Source of the DNA: Corynebacterium callunae DSM 20147
Lineage (GTDB): Bacteria > Actinomycetota > Actinomycetes > Mycobacteriales > Mycobacteriaceae
DNA: 64,000 nt
NCBI RefSeq assembly: GCF_000344785.1
Contig: NC_020506.1
Location: forward strand, 1,054,001 to 1,118,000
Reading direction: 5' to 3'
Position 1 is the stretch's first letter, and every line of letters starts with the position of its first letter. Below are positions 26,757-35,751 of this stretch, one piece after another. Made by a program: the position numbers and the translations under genes. The notes under the pieces are model-generated. The model had not been told where the DNA came from, searched no databases, and was given only the letters and a program-made list of their open reading frames with translations.

Positions 26757-27142
26757 GACACAAAAACTAGGAGCGGGATGGCTGTAAGCAGCATCAATAC
26801 TCCAATGAGCATGAGGAAAACTCGAGCGGTAGATTCGCCACGCGAGGTATAAGGCCGCACAATGGTGGGATCATTTTTATGAACCCTAAGCAAAATTAAT
26901 TCCCCAGGTTTCATTACTGGTTGGGGTGTCGTCTTGTGCAACACTCCAAAAACTTCGTGGCCATCGTGGGAAAAACGATACTGCGTTTGATATCGCTCAT
27001 CTTTATCTTGGATAAACCCGGTTACCTCGGCGGTAACCTTATAAGATACTGCCCTAAAACGACGGTCACGAAAACCTAAATAGAGTGCGAGCCCGATGCA
27101 GACTACTCCCGCGGCAAGCACGATCAGCAGCGATGCCCCCAT
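26753..27142 (-). CDS. Small membrane protein, DUF3592-like
   Basis: A 129-residue protein with one N-terminal helix (SLLIVLAAGVVCIGLALYLG), a beta-rich central domain (TAEVTGFIQDKDERYQTQYRF, KTTPQPVMKPGE) and a C-terminal helix (VFLMLIGVLMLLTAIPLLVF). This is the DUF3592 arrangement. Function unknown. It lies 3 bases downstream of the serine protease gene and is likely co-transcribed with it. Confidence 0.75.
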   Translation of the reverse strand: MGASLLIVLAAGVVCIGLALYLGFRDRRFRAVSYKVTAEVTGFIQDKDERYQTQYRFSHDGHEVFGVLHKTTPQPVMKPGELILLRVHKNDPTIVRPYTSRGESTARVFLMLIGVLMLLTAIPLLVFVS

Positions 27143-27145
27143 AAA

Positions 27146-28024
27146 TTATGCGGAACCCGCAGCCCAGCTTCGGATAAATCCATCAAGTGTGGCAATGCCG
27201 GTAGATGGAATATTTTGGATGCGAGCCTGCGGGATGAAGGTCGGTAATGCAGTAGCGTCTACTAATGGTGCTGGTGCACCAGTAATCGCTGGAATGGATT
27301 TACCGCTATAACGAGAAATCCAATCTGCATATTCAGCTACTGGCACATACCATCCAACTGTTCCTGCTTGGCTTGCCGCTCCTTCCACTGCGGTGGACAT
27401 ACTCAACACGCCTGCCAACTGGCCATTCACAAATAGCGGTCCGCCAGAATCGCCTGGCATTAGTCGACCATTGGAAATCTGACCCTCCAACAAGATGGCG
27501 CTTGGATCAGGGCCTTCTAGATTGTTGACGCGGCGTTGCACGCTGACATCGGCTGCTTGGGCAATCTGCTGATTCTGAATGGCATATCCACCCCAGCCCT
27601 CGGTGGTACCAGCATTTCCTGCTTGAACATGGGATGCATAGATATCAGCAGTGACTGAGTTATTAGGAGTGTAAAGCTCGACCAATGCTAAATCAGCAGT
27701 GGGGTGAATAATTGCTTGGCGCACAGCCTCAAAGGAGCTCAAGGTGCTAGAACCGATAGCTGCTCCGGCATTGCCAGATTCTGGAATGCAATGGCGTGCA
27801 GTAAGGATCCACGTGGGCGTGATGAGAGTTCCAGTACACGCGGTGCTACCAATTTGAAGATGCACCAGGGGAGAGGAGCTTCCAAAAGATGAGAGTGCAG
27901 AGCTGGAGACAGCATTGCGACCATCGGCAATTGCCTGTGCCGGGGCCGCGCCGATAATGCTGGCGCCAACCAACGCCGAACTCAGGGCCGCAGCAGAAAT
28001 AGTACGAGGCAATGCTTTAGACAT
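27146..28024 (-). CDS. Secreted trypsin-like serine protease
   Basis: From the ATG at 28024 the product is 292 residues with a Sec signal peptide (SALVGASIIGAAPAQAIA; likely cleavage after about residue 31). The chymotrypsin-fold catalytic triad is visible: H78 (LTARHC), D111 (TADLALVEL) and S193 (GDSGGPL). The protein should act outside the cytoplasmic membrane. A C-terminal hydrophobic anchor is not evident. The TTG start at 28063 would place extra polar residues before the signal, so I reject it. Substrates unknown. Confidence 0.9.
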   Translation of the reverse strand: MSKALPRTISAAALSSALVGASIIGAAPAQAIADGRNAVSSSALSSFGSSSPLVHLQIGSTACTGTLITPTWILTARHCIPESGNAGAAIGSSTLSSFEAVRQAIIHPTADLALVELYTPNNSVTADIYASHVQAGNAGTTEGWGGYAIQNQQIAQAADVSVQRRVNNLEGPDPSAILLEGQISNGRLMPGDSGGPLFVNGQLAGVLSMSTAVEGAASQAGTVGWYVPVAEYADWISRYSGKSIPAITGAPAPLVDATALPTFIPQARIQNIPSTGIATLDGFIRSWAAGSA

Positions 28025-28070
28025 GGTTGCTAGTGTAGTTGCTCGCGGGTGGATCTGTCTCAAACAGGGG

Positions 28071-28418
28071 TTATAGAATTTCTTCTATACCAGAAATTTT
28101 AGGGCGCGCTATGCGTGCCCCTTTCTCCGTTGCCACAATGGGGCGTTGTAGCAGCTTGGGATGGGTGAGGATCGCGTCGATAAGCTCAGTTTCGGGGGTT
28201 TCAGGACTGAGTCCTAGCTCCTTATATTCAGCCTCTTTGGTGCGGATTCCGGCATGGACGGGGATGCCAACTTTGTTAAATAGGTCTGTTAATTCTGCAG
28301 CGCTCAGAGGCTGTTTTAGGTAATTAATTACAGTTGGTTCGATTCCTTGTTCCTGGAGGTACTTAAGGGTATTTCGAGAGGTGGCGCAACGTGGATTGTG
28401 GTAGATAGTGACGTCCAT
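28071..28418 (-). CDS. ArsC/Spx-family reductase-like protein
   Basis: A 115-residue thioredoxin-fold protein. The redox cysteine is C11 in YHNPRCATSRNTL, followed by the ArsC-like LKQPLSAAEL and a C-terminal RPIVATEKGARIARP. Glutaredoxin-dependent arsenate reductases carry this pattern. No other arsenic genes are adjacent, so a general thiol-redox role is also possible. It is divergent from the YkvI-like gene, with only 27 bases between the two start codons. Confidence 0.88.
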   Translation of the reverse strand: MDVTIYHNPRCATSRNTLKYLQEQGIEPTVINYLKQPLSAAELTDLFNKVGIPVHAGIRTKEAEYKELGLSPETPETELIDAILTHPKLLQRPIVATEKGARIARPKISGIEEIL

Positions 28419-28445
28419 AACTTTGAGCCTACTAATGTTCAAGGC

Positions 28446-29651
28446 ATGATTCTTCAAATATTCAGAGTTGCCTTCGCATTTGTGGGCATTATTGTGGGCG
28501 CAGGTTTTGCGTCTGGACAAGAAGTGATGCAGTACTTTGTGGCCTTTGGTGTTGATGGCATCTGGGGAGTTGTGCTCTCTGCAGTTGTCATGACCATCAT
28601 GGCCTTGATCATTTTGCAATTGGGAAGTTATTTCAACGCCGGCGAACACGGTGAAGTTTTCCGTCGTGTCAGCCACCCCATCTTTTCTAAAATCCTTGAT
28701 ATCGGCGTAGTCATCACGCTTTTTGCAACCGGCTTTGTGATGTTCGCCGGTGCTGGCTCCAACTTGAATCAGCAGTGGGGCTTGCCACTATGGATCGGTG
28801 CCGTAATCATGGTGGTTTTGGTGCTGGCTGCCGGCATGCTCGACGTTGACAAAGTCACCACCGTTATTGGTGCCATCACTCCATTTATCATCATCTTCAT
28901 TACTGCGGCGTCAATTTACACCTTGGTTGAAGGCAACTTCAGTCCAGTTGAGCAGCTTGATTCCGCTGCTTTGGCAGTGGGAACCACCCTGCCACACTGG
29001 GCAATCGCTGCTATCAACTATGTGGGCTTCAATATGATGGTTGCTGTTTCCATGGCAGTTGTTATCGGTGGCTCCATGTTTAACCCACGTGTTGCTGGCC
29101 GTGGTGGCCTGCTCGGTGGTGTCATTCTGGGCTTTTTGATCATCATCAGTGCACTGACACTTTTTGCCACCGTTGAAACTGTGGGACATGATGACATGCC
29201 AATGCTGACGATTATCAACAATCTCAGCCCAATTGCTGGCCAAGTTATGGCTGTAGTTATCTACGGCATGATCTTTAACACCGCGCTTGGCATGTTTTAT
29301 GCGCTGGGACGCCGTTTGACTGCAACTAAGCCAGAGCGCTTTAGGCCCGTTTACGTGGTGACCGTGTTGGTCGGATTTGTGCTCAGCTTCCTTGGCTTTA
29401 AAAACCTCGTTGGCTGGGTATATCCGATTCTTGGATATATCGGACTGCTGCTCATCGCTGTCATGATGGTGGCATGGTTCCGAGGACGTGTACGCATCTA
29501 CAAGGAATCTGAGCGCCGTATGCGCATTGTTGATCTACTGCAGATCGGCCACGACGGCGCACTAAACGAAGCGGAGCGTAAGGCACTGCAAAAAGACATC
29601 CAAGATTCAAATCTGAATGAAGAACAAATTAGAGCGGCAACCTCTAAATAA
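28446..29651 (+). CDS. YkvI-like integral membrane transporter
   Basis: From the ATG at 28446 the product is 401 residues with about 10 helices. It opens with IFRVAFAFVGIIVGAGFASGQEVMQYF, the signature of the YkvI family, distant relatives of LeuT-fold amino-acid transporters. The hydrophilic C-terminus of about 55 residues is cytoplasmic. An upstream in-frame ATG at 28347 would overlap the arsC-like gene and add a polar segment before the first helix. The substrate is unknown. Confidence 0.85.
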   Translation: MILQIFRVAFAFVGIIVGAGFASGQEVMQYFVAFGVDGIWGVVLSAVVMTIMALIILQLGSYFNAGEHGEVFRRVSHPIFSKILDIGVVITLFATGFVMFAGAGSNLNQQWGLPLWIGAVIMVVLVLAAGMLDVDKVTTVIGAITPFIIIFITAASIYTLVEGNFSPVEQLDSAALAVGTTLPHWAIAAINYVGFNMMVAVSMAVVIGGSMFNPRVAGRGGLLGGVILGFLIIISALTLFATVETVGHDDMPMLTIINNLSPIAGQVMAVVIYGMIFNTALGMFYALGRRLTATKPERFRPVYVVTVLVGFVLSFLGFKNLVGWVYPILGYIGLLLIAVMMVAWFRGRVRIYKESERRMRIVDLLQIGHDGALNEAERKALQKDIQDSNLNEEQIRAATSK

Positions 29652-29655
29652 TTTC

Positions 29656-29684
29656 TAATGCCTCTAGGAAACTAGAGGCTTTAG
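29656..29684 (+). terminator. Terminator after the YkvI-like gene
   Basis: GCCTCTAG-GAAA-CTAGAGGC forms a perfect 8-base stem with a GNRA-like tetraloop, followed by TTTAGCTT. It sits between convergent genes. Confidence 0.7.
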
Positions 29685-29685
29685 C

Positions 29686-30225
29686 TTATTCAGCTGGTAC
29701 TAGCTCAATTGAGCTGGCATCAGCCCAGGTAAGTTCAATTCCCTTGGAGCGCAACCACTTCATGGGATCATCGCCGTGGCGGGTAATTCCTTCTACGGCG
29801 TTCAGCGTTGCGTCGATAGCCTTTTCGGCATCATCTGCAGTAATCAGCCCTGCGGAAGTAGCGGCCGCCAGCTCATCGATATCGAGCACAGTTACTGGCT
29901 GACCCACATTGGAAACGAGGTCGACATAAAGATCGCGGGTGGTCCAGACATTATCTTCAACCTGAATTTCAGCAACATCGATGTAGAAATCTTGTTGCTC
30001 ATTAACACCTTCGCGGAAGTGGAAAATATTGGCGCGCAGGCCCAATTCTGGCAGTAGCCAGCTTTCCAAATAGCCAAACCGGGGATGGTTGGCTCCGCGT
30101 GCCATATAAAGGCCAAAGTCAGTGACCTTGTAGGTGTCTACCTGGCGGAGAAAACCTTTAGGGTCAGTGTTAACAGACTCTTGGGTGTTAAAAGTCTCTT
30201 GTTTTACTGGGTGAAGATCAGTCAT
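29686..30225 (-). CDS. DUF402 domain protein
   Basis: A 179-residue protein of the DUF402 (FomD/YgaC-like) group. The conserved pattern of aromatic and acidic residues is present: DFYIDVAEIQVEDNVWTTRDLYVDLV, followed by DIDEL. FomD-type members hydrolyse nucleoside diphosphate-linked compounds with divalent metals, and the acidic D..D..D cluster here fits such a site. The cellular role in corynebacteria is unknown. It follows the secreted-protein gene by 5 bases and is probably co-transcribed with it. Confidence 0.8.
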   Translation of the reverse strand: MTDLHPVKQETFNTQESVNTDPKGFLRQVDTYKVTDFGLYMARGANHPRFGYLESWLLPELGLRANIFHFREGVNEQQDFYIDVAEIQVEDNVWTTRDLYVDLVSNVGQPVTVLDIDELAAATSAGLITADDAEKAIDATLNAVEGITRHGDDPMKWLRSKGIELTWADASSIELVPAE

Positions 30226-30230
30226 TTTTT

Positions 30231-30932
30231 CTACCTCACATCAAAGACGACAGCGGTCGGGGCGAAGTTGCACTGGGCCTGACCGCCTTCTGTAGAAGTG
30301 CTTAGTCCGCCAGACATAATTGCGACAATAATTCCGGTACCTGTATCGGCTACTCCGGAAATCGTGGAAGGTCCTGCGGGATTAATACCGGTATTTCCCA
30401 AAGTTGTTGTGCCATACCTGAGAGTGCTCAAGTTGGCCCATTCCACTTTCATAGTGCTTTGTTGTTCTGGGGCGAGGGCACCGGTGCCCAGGGCGGTAAA
30501 CACAAAGGATGATTGCCCAACGCCGGCTCCTGGAAGTGGGAGAGCGGCAGGGCCAGGAACTGCGAATGCAGAACCTACAGAAGCTGAATTGCCATTGATG
30601 CAATTCTCGGCGCGGGTAGGCCAGAAGAACTGAGCAATGCGGGGAGCGTCTTCAGGAATTGCTACCTCTGATTCAGTGGGGGTCTCACTAATTAGACCCA
30701 GAGCTTGGGATGCAATGTTTTTAACTTCTTGCGGAACCCAAGGTTGGTTTAGTGCCTGCTGAATTTGCTGACGTACCTGCTCATTGGGGCGACCCCATTG
30801 ATCAAGAGGTAGGCCACTGGCGAGGCTTGAAGAGTAGTTGAAGGCTTGCTCAACCGGGCTAATAGCGTGCGCTGCGGGAGTGGCAAAGGCGACGGTGGCG
30901 GCCAATGCGACTGCAGTGATTCTCTTAATCAC
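30231..30932 (-). CDS. Secreted hypothetical protein
   Basis: A 233-residue protein with a clear signal peptide (MIKRITAVALAATVAFATPAAHA, cleavage after about residue 23). The mature part starts with a short helical segment and then a beta-rich, Gly/Ser/Thr-rich domain. Two cysteines (in AENCINGNS and GGQAQCNF) could form an extracytoplasmic disulfide. I recognise only a corynebacterial/mycobacterial secreted-protein pattern, not a function. A strong ribosome site (AAAGGTAAG) precedes the ATG. Confidence 0.8.
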   Translation of the reverse strand: MIKRITAVALAATVAFATPAAHAISPVEQAFNYSSSLASGLPLDQWGRPNEQVRQQIQQALNQPWVPQEVKNIASQALGLISETPTESEVAIPEDAPRIAQFFWPTRAENCINGNSASVGSAFAVPGPAALPLPGAGVGQSSFVFTALGTGALAPEQQSTMKVEWANLSTLRYGTTTLGNTGINPAGPSTISGVADTGTGIIVAIMSGGLSTSTEGGQAQCNFAPTAVVFDVR

Positions 30933-31395
30933 GGTTGTTTTACTTACCTTTCAACGACGGAGGTTAAACCTGAACACTAGTCACATTAGTAACTTGAGTT
31001 AACTTTCATTCCTCCTGTCACAGTAATCGCAGAATTTTTAGTGTCAATATGAGTTCAACAAATCTTCATATGTAATTCTTAGACACTTATTCTTTGATTC
31101 TCGCGAATACCAAATAATTGCTTAAGTCAGCTTCTTGATTAGCCTGTCGCCATAAATTGCTGATTTGTTACCAAATTAAGAAAATACTTAGATTGTTGAG
31201 TCAAAAACGTCCGGGTTTTTAGGGTGGGTGTGTCGCGGAAACCGTCCTGAACAGCCCATCTAGAAAAAACTTTGAGTATTTTGGCTCACAATGTGCGCAT
31301 AGCACCTAATTGCGAGTACGCTTATACCGTTCTAAAACAAAGGGCACTTGAAAATTAAGTGCCTTCCATATTTATCCGGCAGGAGATTGCCCCCA
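30933..31395. other. AT-rich intergenic region upstream of typA
   Basis: A 463-base stretch noticeably richer in A and T than the flanking genes. It must contain the leftward promoter of the secreted-protein gene and the rightward typA promoter. I find no open frame with coding character, no tRNA and no convincing long hairpin. A region with repeated TTAGTAACTTGAGTTAACTT-like runs (about 30985-31010) may bind regulators, but I cannot assign it. Confidence 0.5.
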
Positions 31396-33309
31396 GTGAC
31401 CCATCCAGAGTTTCGTAACGTAGCGATTGTCGCGCACGTTGACCACGGAAAAACCACACTCGTTAACGCAATGCTTGAACAGTCTGGCGTCTTCGGCGAC
31501 CACGGCGAAGTAGCAGACCGTGTGATGGACTCCGGTGACCTGGAGAAGGAAAAGGGCATTACCATCCTTGCCAAGAACACCGCGATCCGTCGTAAGGGTG
31601 CTGGCAAAGATGGCAAGGACCTGATCATCAACGTCATTGACACCCCCGGCCACGCCGACTTCGGTGGCGAAGTTGAGCGCGCGCTGTCCATGGTTGACGG
31701 CGTTGTCCTCCTTATTGATGCTTCTGAAGGCCCATTGCCTCAGACCCGCTTCGTTCTTGGCAAGGCTCTTGCAGCCAAGATGCCAGTGATCATTGCTGTT
31801 AACAAGACCGACCGTCCAGATGCTCGCATCGACGAGGTCGTTGAAGAGGCACAGGATCTGCTTCTTGAACTTGCTGCTTCCCTTGATGATGAGGATGCAG
31901 CTCAGGCTGCAGAGCAGCTGCTTGACCTTCCAGTTCTTTATGCTTCCGGCCGTGAAGGCAAGGCATCTTTGGAGAACCCAGGCAACGGCAACGTTCCTGA
32001 TTCTGAAGACTTGATGCCACTGTTCGACACTCTGTACAGCGTCATCCCAGAGCCAGCTGCAGACATTGAAGGTCCACTGCAGGCTCACGTCACCAACCTT
32101 GACTCTTCCTCCTTCTTGGGACGTATCGGTCTGGTTCGCGTACACGCAGGTACCTTGCGTAAGGGCCAGCAGGTTGCTTGGATCCACTACGATGAACAGG
32201 GCAACCAGCACACCAAGACCGCTAAGATTGCAGAACTTCTGGCCACCGTTGGTGTGACCCGTGTTCCTGCAACCGAGGTTGTTGCAGGCGACATCGCCGC
32301 AATTTCCGGCATTGAAGACATCATGATTGGTGACACCCTGGCTGACCTGGAGAACCCAGTTGCTTTGCCACGTATCACCGTTGATGAGCCTGCACTGTCC
32401 ATGACCATTGGTGTTAACACCTCCCCAATGGCTGGCCGTGGCGGCGGAGACAAGCTGACCGCTCGTGTTATCAAGGCCCGCCTGGAGCAGGAGCTCATCG
32501 GTAACGTGTCCATCAAGGTTCTTCCTACTGAGCGTCCTGACGCTTGGGAAGTTCAGGGCCGTGGCGAAATGGCACTGTCCATCTTGGTTGAAACCATGCG
32601 TCGTGAGGGCTTCGAGCTCACCGTTGGTAAGCCACAGGTTGTTACCCAGACCATCGATGGCAAGCTGCACGAGCCTTATGAGATCATGGTTATCGACGTT
32701 CCTTCCGAGTACCAGGGCAACGTTACCCAGCTCATGGCAACCCGTAAGGGCCTCATGCAGTCCATGGCAACCACCCCAGGTTCCGACTGGATCCGCATGG
32801 AATTCCGCATTCCTGCACGTGGCCTCATCGGCTTCCGTACCACCTTCATGACTGAAACCCGTGGTACCGGTATCGCTAACTCCTACTCCGATGGTATGGA
32901 TCTGTGGGCTGGCGAAATCAAGGGCCGCCCACAGGGCTCCCTGGTTGCTGACCGTGCCGGCAAGATCACTGCATTCGCACTGACTGCACTGGCAGACCGC
33001 GGTAGTTTCTTCGTTGAGCCAGGCACCGAGACCTATGAAGGTGTCGTTGTTGGCGCGAACAACCGCGAAGAAGACATGGACATCAACCCAACGAAGGAAA
33101 AGAAGCTCACCAACATGCGTGCAGCTTCTGCAGACACCACCGTCACCCTGGCTAAGGCTCACAACCTGACCCTGGATGAGGCCCTGGAGTTCTGTGGATC
33201 TGACGAGTGTGTTGAGGTTACTCCTGAGGTTCTGCGCGTGCGCAAGGTTATTCTTAACGCTACTGAGCGTGGACGCGCTCGTTCCCGTGCAAAGAGCTTG
33301 AACAAGTAA
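31396..33309 (+). CDS. typA: Ribosome-associated GTPase BipA/TypA
   Basis: Translation-factor GTPase that binds the 70S ribosome and assists ribosome assembly and stress adaptation. The GTG at 31396, with AGGAG upstream, gives 637 residues, the family size. G1 is AHVDHGKTTL, G2 the KGITI segment, G3 DTPGHADFGGE, G4 NKTD. EF-G-like domains III and V and the BipA-specific C-terminal domain follow. Codon use is strongly biased toward C-ending codons, indicating high expression. Confidence 0.96.
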   Translation: MTHPEFRNVAIVAHVDHGKTTLVNAMLEQSGVFGDHGEVADRVMDSGDLEKEKGITILAKNTAIRRKGAGKDGKDLIINVIDTPGHADFGGEVERALSMVDGVVLLIDASEGPLPQTRFVLGKALAAKMPVIIAVNKTDRPDARIDEVVEEAQDLLLELAASLDDEDAAQAAEQLLDLPVLYASGREGKASLENPGNGNVPDSEDLMPLFDTLYSVIPEPAADIEGPLQAHVTNLDSSSFLGRIGLVRVHAGTLRKGQQVAWIHYDEQGNQHTKTAKIAELLATVGVTRVPATEVVAGDIAAISGIEDIMIGDTLADLENPVALPRITVDEPALSMTIGVNTSPMAGRGGGDKLTARVIKARLEQELIGNVSIKVLPTERPDAWEVQGRGEMALSILVETMRREGFELTVGKPQVVTQTIDGKLHEPYEIMVIDVPSEYQGNVTQLMATRKGLMQSMATTPGSDWIRMEFRIPARGLIGFRTTFMTETRGTGIANSYSDGMDLWAGEIKGRPQGSLVADRAGKITAFALTALADRGSFFVEPGTETYEGVVVGANNREEDMDINPTKEKKLTNMRAASADTTVTLAKAHNLTLDEALEFCGSDECVEVTPEVLRVRKVILNATERGRARSRAKSLNK

Positions 33310-33325
33310 TTTTCTTTGCCAAGCG

Positions 33326-33370
33326 CTGGCCCACTGTGTCCTTTGGACGCGGTGGGCCAGTAGTATTTTC
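33326..33370 (+). terminator. Probable terminator after typA
   Basis: CTGGCCCAC (33326-33334) pairs with GTGGGCCAG (33352-33360), with an inner GTCC-TTT-GGAC helix, followed by TAGTATTTT. The T-run is short, and the next gene starts within the flank, so readthrough is possible. Confidence 0.55.
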
Positions 33371-33373
33371 AGG

Positions 33374-34876
33374 GTGAGATTAAGCCTGCGGATTCTAAGT
33401 GTCTTTGCCAGTTCAGCTCTCTTGGTAGCCTGCCAAGCCAATCCCGGCCCGGCGCCGGTGGAGGAAGCTGCAACTGCAACGACTACTGCCACCACGACAA
33501 CGACGGTGGAGGCAGAAGAACCTCAAACTTCCCGCAGCACTGTCAACATTGGCATCGATCCTTTGCGCAATGGTTTTAACCCGCACTTGATCGCCGATGA
33601 CACCGCCGTGGTGCGCGATATCGCAGCCTTGGTGCTGCCCAGTGCGTTTGTGGGCAACCAGATGAATTCTGATCTTTTGGATAACGTGGAGCAGCTGGAC
33701 ACTGAGACAGTGCGCTATACCATTGCCCAAGAAGCGCAATGGAGCGATGGCACTCCGATCACCGGCTCGGATTTTGACTATCTTTGGCGATCAATTACCT
33801 CTACCAAGGGTGCGATGGATGCCGCTGCTTATGAGTCAATCTCCGAAATTCGTACCAGCGGTGGCGGTAAAACGGTTGATGTAGTTTTTGAAACTCCCGT
33901 AGCCGATTGGCATTTGCTTTTTAATAATTTGCTGCCCAGCCACCTATTTTCGGGAACAGATACCTTCCAAACCGCGCTTTATGATGCAATTCCAGCCTCG
34001 GCGGGGCGCTATATGGTGCGTTCCATTGACCGTCAGCGTGGCATAATCACGCTCTCACGCAATGATCGCTTCTGGGGTAAAAACCCGGCAGAGGTCGAAG
34101 TTTTGACCATGACTAGCGTATCGTCCGCTTCTCGGGCAGGGGAGTACCTGCGTACCGGCCAGAGTTCCTTTATGAACTTGCGCCCCTCAGAGACCCTGGT
34201 TGATACCCTCAATTTGGTCCCCGATACCGAGGTCCGTGTCTCTGACACCACCCGCACCTTGGAAATGGTTTTTAATGCCAGCCGTTTAAGTCCTGAGCAA
34301 AGAACTTATTTAAGTTCGCTTATCGACGTGCCCCTCGCCGCGCGCTTGGCCGCCGCGCGCAGCTCCAACCTGAGCGTAGCGACCCCAATCCTGCGGGAGG
34401 GCGTCGCAAAGCCCGAAATACCTGAATTAAAATTGGCGGTTGACCCGGCCGATGATGCTGGTGTGGCAGCTGGGCGGGCCATCGTCGATATGCTTGCACA
34501 AGCTGGTGTCAAGGCTACAACCGTGACAACTGATATTCCTTCCGCCATTGGCACAGATTATGATGCGATTATTACATGGACGCGCAATGCCACCGATGCG
34601 ATGAGCTTGGCGGATCGTTATACCTGCGAGATTAACCTGGCTAGCTGGTGTGATGCGAACACCACAACCTATATCGCAGCTTTATTGTCCGGGGAACTAA
34701 GCTTTGATCCGAACTGGGAAACAGAATTTAATCGAGCCAATTCCATACGAGTGCCGATTGTGCGCGAAACGCGCGTAGAGGCAAAAAATAATGGCATTAC
34801 CGGCCCGGATGCAACAACCTGGCCGGGAGGCATCGCCAGTGCCGCAAATTGGAGGAAAAATGACCTTGAACAATGA
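33374..34876 (+). CDS. Oligopeptide-type solute-binding lipoprotein (SBP family 5), orphan
   Basis: A 500-residue extracytoplasmic protein. The signal has a lipobox (LLVAC, cysteine near residue 20), followed by a Thr-rich linker and the extracellular SBP_bac_5 fold. The family motif region is ..VRYTIAQEAQWSDGTPITGSDFDYLWRSI. The family binds peptides, nickel or other ligands for ABC importers. No permease or ATPase genes are next to it. It starts with GTG and its last 17 bases overlap mshB, so the two are co-translated. Confidence 0.87.
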   Translation: MRLSLRILSVFASSALLVACQANPGPAPVEEAATATTTATTTTTVEAEEPQTSRSTVNIGIDPLRNGFNPHLIADDTAVVRDIAALVLPSAFVGNQMNSDLLDNVEQLDTETVRYTIAQEAQWSDGTPITGSDFDYLWRSITSTKGAMDAAAYESISEIRTSGGGKTVDVVFETPVADWHLLFNNLLPSHLFSGTDTFQTALYDAIPASAGRYMVRSIDRQRGIITLSRNDRFWGKNPAEVEVLTMTSVSSASRAGEYLRTGQSSFMNLRPSETLVDTLNLVPDTEVRVSDTTRTLEMVFNASRLSPEQRTYLSSLIDVPLAARLAAARSSNLSVATPILREGVAKPEIPELKLAVDPADDAGVAAGRAIVDMLAQAGVKATTVTTDIPSAIGTDYDAIITWTRNATDAMSLADRYTCEINLASWCDANTTTYIAALLSGELSFDPNWETEFNRANSIRVPIVRETRVEAKNNGITGPDATTWPGGIASAANWRKNDLEQ

Positions 34877-35747
34877 CCTTGTTGGCGCCCGTGTGGTGGC
34901 TGTCCATGCCCATCCTGATGATGAAGCAATTACCACCGGTGGAGTGCTGGCAGATCTAGCCGCGCGCGGTGCCGACGTTACCGTTATTACTTGCACCTTA
35001 GGTGAACAAGGCGAGGTGATTGGCGATACTTTCCAACAGCTGGTTAATGGCGATGCCGATCAGCTAGGCGGCTTTAGAATCCATGAGCTTTATTCCTCCT
35101 TATCCATTTTGGGTGTGCGTGGCATTCACCTTGGCGGTGCTGGCTGCTGGCGTGATTCCGGCATGGTGGGCGATCCTGCAAATGAGCATCCTCGTGCCTT
35201 TATCCACTCCGGAGACAAAGCTGTAGCGCAATTGGTGGAGCTTTTGCAGGATTTGCGCCCGCATCTGCTCATTACCTATGGTCCAGACGGTGGATATGGC
35301 CACCCAGACCATATTCGGGCCCATGAGATCACCCATGCTGCCGCTGAAAAGGTGGGCGTGCAAAGGATTCTGTGGGCTGTTACCGACCGCACTGAGCTGG
35401 AAGCAGGCTTAGCGGCAATTAACGTCATTCCAGCAGGCTGGGACAGGGGAGAGATTGCTGCGGTGGATTCCATCGACCTCAGCGTGGAGCTTTCCGACGC
35501 CGCCTATGCAGCCAAAGTTGAGGCGATGCGGGTGCATGCAACTCAGTTGTGGATCGCAGATGGATCAGTCTCTCTGACTAATCCGCGCGCCGCCTATGCC
35601 AGCACCACCCAAGAAAATGTGAAGATTTGGGCGCTGTCTAATTTGATCGCGCAGCCCATTATGCGCCATGAGCACTACCAACTCGGTGCTGGCTCGGCAT
35701 TGCCTGAAAATGCCAATGGACCATTAGATGGATTGGACCTAGCCTAA
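34860..35747 (+). CDS. mshB: Mycothiol biosynthesis deacetylase MshB
   Basis: Removes the acetyl group from GlcNAc-inositol to give GlcN-inositol, the second core step of mycothiol synthesis. The ATG at 34860 has a perfect GGAGG 5 bases upstream. The 295 residues match the family. The zinc motif is AHPDDEA (H18, D21) with GHPDHIRAHEITH (about residues 143-155) supplying the third ligand. The reading frame overlaps the upstream lipoprotein gene by 17 bases. Confidence 0.92.
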   Translation: MTLNNDLVGARVVAVHAHPDDEAITTGGVLADLAARGADVTVITCTLGEQGEVIGDTFQQLVNGDADQLGGFRIHELYSSLSILGVRGIHLGGAGCWRDSGMVGDPANEHPRAFIHSGDKAVAQLVELLQDLRPHLLITYGPDGGYGHPDHIRAHEITHAAAEKVGVQRILWAVTDRTELEAGLAAINVIPAGWDRGEIAAVDSIDLSVELSDAAYAAKVEAMRVHATQLWIADGSVSLTNPRAAYASTTQENVKIWALSNLIAQPIMRHEHYQLGAGSALPENANGPLDGLDLA

Positions 35748-35751
35748 GCTC

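Noticed and set aside
31279..31330. GlxR/CRP-like half site (CTCACAATGTGCG) before typA
   Set aside because: The pattern lacks the TGTGA-N6-TCACA arrangement, so I do not call it.
31372..33495. 707-codon open frame on the strand opposite typA
   Set aside because: It mirrors typA exactly over its length, and the strong C-ending codon bias of typA removes stop codons on the other strand. The translation has no recognisable domain. I treat it as an artefact of codon bias.
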